Positions 59,548-64,000 of a stretch of DNA of 64,000 bases are shown one piece after another. The translations under genes and the position numbers were made by a program. Each line of letters starts with the position of its first letter. Position 1 is the stretch's first letter. Below the pieces are notes generated by a model that was given only the letters and a program-made list of their open reading frames with translations, searched no databases and was not told where the DNA came from. The DNA comes from DATLZU01 sp035573855 (GTDB lineage: Bacteria > Nitrospirota > Nitrospiria > Nitrospirales > Nitrospiraceae): assembly GCA_035573855.1 (NCBI GenBank), contig DATLZU010000019.1, forward strand, positions 71,532-135,531, written 5' to 3'.

Positions 59548-60216
59548 TCACGCAAGGCGCCGCTCGATCCCACCGCCTCCCTTCTGTTGAGAGGGAAGCA
59601 ATTCACCCTTATAAATCCAGGTCTTCACGCCGATCTGCCCCATCGTGGTACGGGCCTCCGCAAACCCATAATCGATTTCCGCCCTCAGCGTGTGAAGAGG
59701 AACCCGCCCTTCTCGATACCACTCTGTCCGCGCGATTTCCGCCCCGCCCAACCGACCGGCGACCATAATCTTGATCCCCTGAGCCCCGAGTCGAAGGGCG
59801 GACTGCACGCTTCGCTTCATCGCCCGGCGGAACGCCACTCGCTTTTCCAATTGCATCGCGATGTTTTCGCTGACAAGTTGCGCGTCCAGTTCGGGCTTCT
59901 TGATTTCCTTGACCGTGATGTAAACCTGTCCTCCGTATTGTTTTTCCAAGGCAGCTTTGAGCTTATCGATCTCTGCCCCCTTTCGACCGATAATGATTCC
60001 CGGTCTGGCCGTGTGAATGATGACTCGCGTTTGATCCCCCGAGCGCTCAATCTCCACTTTCGACACGCCGGCGTGGTAGAGCTTTTCCTTGACCATCTGG
60101 CGGATCTTGATGTCCTGGTGAAGAAGCTTGGCGAACTCTTTTCCCGCATACCAACGGGAACTCCACGTGTAGTTGTACCCCAGCCGATATCCTACCGGGT
60201 GTGTTTTCTGCCCCAT
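59548..60216 (-). CDS. rpsC: 30S ribosomal protein S3
   Basis: 222 residues: MGQKTHPVGYRLGYNYTWSS, a KH domain (RPGIIIGRKGAEIDKLKAAL) and the C-domain with GRLGGAEIARTEWYREGRVP. Part of the mRNA entry ring. Confidence 0.97.
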   Translation of the reverse strand: MGQKTHPVGYRLGYNYTWSSRWYAGKEFAKLLHQDIKIRQMVKEKLYHAGVSKVEIERSGDQTRVIIHTARPGIIIGRKGAEIDKLKAALEKQYGGQVYITVKEIKKPELDAQLVSENIAMQLEKRVAFRRAMKRSVQSALRLGAQGIKIMVAGRLGGAEIARTEWYREGRVPLHTLRAEIDYGFAEARTTMGQIGVKTWIYKGELLPSQQKGGGGIERRLA

Positions 60217-60270
60217 ATGGTCCGCGTGCCCCTCCCGTGTCGAGTAAACGACCTCTGGTCAGCCTGCCTG

Positions 60271-60624
60271 CTATTTCGTCCGGCCACCCGCCGATGCAGC
60301 CACCACGATAGTGATGTGGCTCGTCCGTTTATGTACCGCGTTGGCCCGCCCCATGGACCGGGCCCTGAACCGTTTATAGATAGGCCCCCCGTCGACATAG
60401 GCCCTGGAGACCCACATCGCCTCGCGGTCCCCCAGTTCCTTCTGCTCCGCATTCGCGACAGCCGAACGCAGAACCTTTTCCACTACTCTCGCGGCGGCGC
60501 GCGGAGTGTGCTTTAGGAGGGCGAGCGCTTTCGGAACTTGCTGTCCGCGAATCAAATCGACGACCACCCGTGCTTTGCGGGGTGGAACCCGCACAAATCT
60601 CAGAATTGCCCTCGCCTCTGCCAT
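60271..60624 (-). CDS. rplV: 50S ribosomal protein L22
   Basis: 117 residues: RFVRVPPRKARVVVDLIRGQ and GRANAVHKRTSHITIVVA. Lines the exit tunnel. Confidence 0.96.
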   Translation of the reverse strand: MAEARAILRFVRVPPRKARVVVDLIRGQQVPKALALLKHTPRAAARVVEKVLRSAVANAEQKELGDREAMWVSRAYVDGGPIYKRFRARSMGRANAVHKRTSHITIVVAASAGGRTK

Positions 60625-60714
60625 CCCCCGCCTCGCTACACGTCTTTCGCTAACCGCAAGGAACTAGCTCTCACACTTCGCACGCGTAACGGTTCACGAT
60701 AAGCGCACACCGTC

Positions 60715-61002
60715 TCATTTCAGCGGAACAGCTTTCTCAGTTTTCGCCGCTCCGTGTCCTTTAAAGAACCGGGTCGGAGCGAATTCTCCCAACTTATGGC
60801 CGACCATGTTCTCCGTCACGAACACCGGAATGAATTTCTTGCCGTTGTGCACGGCGAACGTGTGGCCGATCATCTCCGGGATCACTGTAGAACGTCGCGA
60901 CCATGTCTTGATAATCTTGCGCTCCCTGGTCTGGTTCATCTGCTCCACCTTCTTGAGCAGGTGGGCGTCCACGAAGGCCCCTTTGCTCACCGATCTGGGC
61001 AT
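60715..61002 (-). CDS. rpsS: 30S ribosomal protein S19
   Basis: 95 residues: MPRSVSKGAFVDAHLLKKVE, TWSRRSTVIPEMIGHTFAVH and GHKLGEFAPTRFFKGHG. The 90-bp gap to rplV contains a short GTAACGGTTCACG word like those at 50993-51056. Confidence 0.97.
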   Translation of the reverse strand: MPRSVSKGAFVDAHLLKKVEQMNQTRERKIIKTWSRRSTVIPEMIGHTFAVHNGKKFIPVFVTENMVGHKLGEFAPTRFFKGHGAAKTEKAVPLK

Positions 61003-61030
61003 CGCGTGCTCCTAACAACAAATTACTAAA

Positions 61031-61855
<825 letters not shown>

Positions 61856-61886
61856 GTATGCGCCTGCTTCTTTCTGCGCAACCGGA

Positions 61887-62180
61887 TTACGCGCTTTCGT
61901 AGAGCTCCAGCTTTTCGCCTTGCTTCAGCTTCACGAACGCTTTCTTCCAGTCGGGGCGTTTCCCAATGAACCGCCCCAAGCGTTTGGTTTTTCCGCGGAC
62001 ATTCAGCACATTGACCCGCTCAACCTTGACTTTCAGCAGCGCTTCCACCGCCCGTTTGATCTGAATCCGGTTGGCATCACGCCGGACGAGAAACCCTACG
62101 GTGTTTTCTCGCTCGCGCATCGAGGTGATCTTTTCCGTCAACAACGGTTGAACCAGGACATCGTGGAGCGCCGTTTTCAT
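61887..62180 (-). CDS. rplW: 50S ribosomal protein L23
   Basis: 97 residues: VLVQPLLTEKITSMRERENT and VNVLNVRGKTKRLGRFIGKR. Docking site for trigger factor and SRP at the tunnel exit. Start overlaps the rplD stop (ATGA). Confidence 0.97.
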   Translation of the reverse strand: MKTALHDVLVQPLLTEKITSMRERENTVGFLVRRDANRIQIKRAVEALLKVKVERVNVLNVRGKTKRLGRFIGKRPDWKKAFVKLKQGEKLELYESA

Positions 62181-62800
62181 GACCAGGCCTCCTTCACGCG
62201 AGCTAGTTCGCGCTCCGGAATCAGAATGGCGTCATAGCGCAGAACATCATACACATTCAGCTCTTCAGGTCGAACGAGTTTCACAGCGGGTAGATTCCTT
62301 GCCGCCCTGGCAAGATCATGATGGCTTTCTCCGGCCACAATGAGCGTGCTGGACAGCAATCCCAGTCCGGCCAACACCTTGGCCAGCAGTTTCGTTTTAG
62401 GTTCCGCGAGCACAAAATCGGATACCACCGTCACGCCCCCGTCCGAGAGTCTCGCCGAGAGAGCGCTCTGCAGCGCAGCGCGGTACTTCCTCTTCGGCAT
62501 CGCCACCGCATAGCTGCGCGGTTTGGGACCGAACACCGTCCCGCCATGCCGCCAGAGCGGAGACCGGATCGACCCCGCACGAGCCCGCCCTGTGTGCTTC
62601 TGCTTCCAGGGTTTTTTCCCGGACCCGCTCACCTCGCCCCGTCGCAGCGTCGACGCCGTACCTTGGCGCTCGCACGCCAACTGCATGACCACCGCTTCAT
62701 GCACCAAGGCGTATTGCGGCTTGCACCCGAACACTTCTTCCGGCAGCACGACAGTGCCGACCTTCCGCTTATTGAGATCCACGACGTCGACGGTCGGCAT
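62177..62800 (-). CDS. rplD: 50S ribosomal protein L4
   Basis: 207 residues: the tunnel loop is RQGTASTLRRGEVSGSGKKPWKQK in one phase (about residues 45-68), then GSIRSPLWRHGGTVFGPKPR. Ends with the usual alpha/beta C-domain. Confidence 0.97.
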   Translation of the reverse strand: MPTVDVVDLNKRKVGTVVLPEEVFGCKPQYALVHEAVVMQLACERQGTASTLRRGEVSGSGKKPWKQKHTGRARAGSIRSPLWRHGGTVFGPKPRSYAVAMPKRKYRAALQSALSARLSDGGVTVVSDFVLAEPKTKLLAKVLAGLGLLSSTLIVAGESHHDLARAARNLPAVKLVRPEELNVYDVLRYDAILIPERELARVKEAWS

Positions 62801-62803
62801 GAC

Positions 62804-63424
62804 CTACCCCTTTTTGGACTTCCGCACGACGACCAGGCCGTTGTCCGCCCCGGGAACCGCTCCTCGCACGAACAGAAGGTTTTCCTCGGGGCGCGCCTCG
62901 ACGACTTTCAACCGTTGAACAGTGACCCGCTCCGAGCCCATATGACCGGGCAGCGTTTTGTTTTTCCACACCCGCGAAGGGAACGAGCTGCTACCGATCG
63001 ACCCCGGAGCCCGGTGGAACATCGATCCGTGTGACTCTGGCCCCCCTCGATAGTGATGACGCTTCACGACCCCCTGGTACCCCTTGCCCTTGGAGATCCC
63101 CTCGACATCGACCCATTCTCCCTTTTTGAATAGATCGACCCTGATTGTCTGCCCGATCGTCACATCCCCGAGCTTTTTAAATTCACGCAGCCATCGACTG
63201 GGCGGAGCTTGATGCTTCTTCAGATGACCCAACTCGGCTTTGGATAGTTTCCGCTCTTTAATTTCACCGAACGCCACCTGTACGGCTTCGTACCCATCGC
63301 GTTCGCGCGTCTTGACCGCGACGACCCGACAAGGACCCGCCTCGATCACGGTGACCGGCGTCAGGACACTTCCGTCATAGATCTGAGTCATCCCCAGCTT
63401 CTTGCCTAAGAGCCCGTTAATCAT
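62804..63424 (-). CDS. rplC: 50S ribosomal protein L3
   Basis: 206 residues: MINGLLGKKLGMTQIYDGSV, GISKGKGYQGVVKRHHYRGG and GSIGSSSFPSRVWKNKTLPG HMG-type central loop. Three bases separate it from rplD. Confidence 0.97.
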   Translation of the reverse strand: MINGLLGKKLGMTQIYDGSVLTPVTVIEAGPCRVVAVKTRERDGYEAVQVAFGEIKERKLSKAELGHLKKHQAPPSRWLREFKKLGDVTIGQTIRVDLFKKGEWVDVEGISKGKGYQGVVKRHHYRGGPESHGSMFHRAPGSIGSSSFPSRVWKNKTLPGHMGSERVTVQRLKVVEARPEENLLFVRGAVPGADNGLVVVRKSKKG

Positions 63425-63492
63425 GGCAAGACAACTCCCTACAATCAGATCTTAGCCATCAACTTCTTGGGTCGATGGCCGATGCCGGTCGC

Positions 63493-63807
63493 TCACAACT
63501 TGATCTCCACATCCACTCCGGCAGCCAGATTCAGCTTCATCAGCGAATCCATCGTTTCGGGTGTGGGCTCCATAATGTCCAGCAGCCGCTTGTGCGTCCT
63601 TATTTCGAATTGCTCGCGAGACTTCTTATCCACGTGCGTCGACCGAAGCACCGTAAAACGCTCGATTCTGGTCGGCAACGGGATCGGACCGACAACCTTG
63701 GCACCGCTCCGCTTGACCGTTTCAACGATTTCGGCCACGGACTGGTCAAGCACCCGATAATCAAACCCCCTGAGTTTGATCCTGATCCGCTGATCAACTT
63801 TGACCAT
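63493..63807 (-). CDS. rpsJ: 30S ribosomal protein S10
   Basis: 104 residues: RIRIKLRGFDYRVLDQSVAE, VGPIPLPTRIERFTVLRSTH and KKSREQFEIRTHKRLLDIME. First ribosomal protein gene after tuf; S10 (NusE) also takes part in antitermination. Confidence 0.97.
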   Translation of the reverse strand: MVKVDQRIRIKLRGFDYRVLDQSVAEIVETVKRSGAKVVGPIPLPTRIERFTVLRSTHVDKKSREQFEIRTHKRLLDIMEPTPETMDSLMKLNLAAGVDVEIKL

Positions 63808-63855
63808 GTCGCTTCACTCCAGGCAGCGAGGCTATAGGAGCAAATTGTCCCTGCG

Positions 63856-64000
63856 TCAGGCCAGGATTTCGGTGACGATCCCGGAGCCCACGGTCTTGCC
63901 GCCCTCCCGGATCGCAAATCGCAGCCCCTGATCCATCGCAATCGGCGAAATCAACTCCGCCGTGATGCTCACATTGTCCCCCGGCATTACCATCTCCACC
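63856..64000 (-). CDS. tuf: Elongation factor Tu, C-terminal end
   Basis: Only the last 47 codons are in the window; the gene continues past the right edge. The minus strand encodes VEMVMPGDNVSITAELISP, IAMDQGLRFAIREGGKTVG and the end SGIVTEILA followed by TGA, the beta-barrel domain 3 of EF-Tu. Placement upstream of rpsJ is the usual S10 arrangement. Confidence 0.96.
   Translation of the reverse strand, partial: VEMVMPGDNVSITAELISPIAMDQGLRFAIREGGKTVGSGIVTEILA

Overview
The window is GC-rich bacterial DNA with nearly every gene on the minus strand. I read it as a Nitrospira-type chromosome (phylum Nitrospirota). The gene set fits: three Amt transporters, a complete urtABCDE-ureABCFGD urea block, cyanase with a nitrate/nitrite/cyanate-type ABC importer, pilMNOPQ and the rpoN-lptCAB neighbourhood. 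The genus is an inference; no nitrite oxidoreductase, ammonia monooxygenase or 16S gene lies here to prove it.

Layout. 1-4850: 5' part of a Rieske protein, amt copy 1 with a small upstream gene under a sigma-54 promoter, a frameshifted gene remnant, an unknown membrane-anchored protein and a PilZ protein. 4855-32344: a nitrogen supercluster of about 27 kb. Read in its own direction, from high to low coordinates, it runs porin, urtABCDE, ureA-B-C-F-G-D, nadE, amt copy 3, PII, glnD, glnA, a sigma-54 activator, an ABC importer (binding protein, permease, ATPase), cynS and amt copy 2. 32378-37105: the only convincing plus-strand gene (a lipoprotein-like protein), then aroC-aroB followed directly by a GAF-GAF-ANTAR regulator. 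37150-42335: pilMNOPQ with a small MerR-like gene at its head. 42662-47694: rapZ, hpf, rpoN, lptB, lptA, lptC. 47885-64000: the S10-spc-alpha ribosomal protein block from the 3' end of tuf to rplQ, with secY, adk, map, infA and rpoA.

How it works together. Urea is taken up by the porin and Urt and hydrolysed by urease. Cyanate is probably taken up by the ABC importer and split by CynS. Ammonium enters or is recaptured through Amt, is sensed through PII/GlnD and is fixed by GlnA. NadE is another glutamine or ammonia user.

Most notable observation. Two leaders, one ahead of the porin/urt/ure block and one ahead of nadE-amt-PII-glnD-glnA, each show a sigma-70 promoter, two tandem hairpins and an intrinsic terminator. 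Each hairpin has a six-base loop with A at position 1 and G at position 4, and the second hairpin shares bases with the terminator. This is the known architecture of ANTAR-responsive attenuators. A GAF-GAF-ANTAR protein is encoded about 1.1 kb beyond the porin leader. A weaker third candidate lies between glnA and the activator gene. I infer an ANTAR antitermination circuit controlling urea and ammonium assimilation, alongside a sigma-54 branch at amt copy 1.
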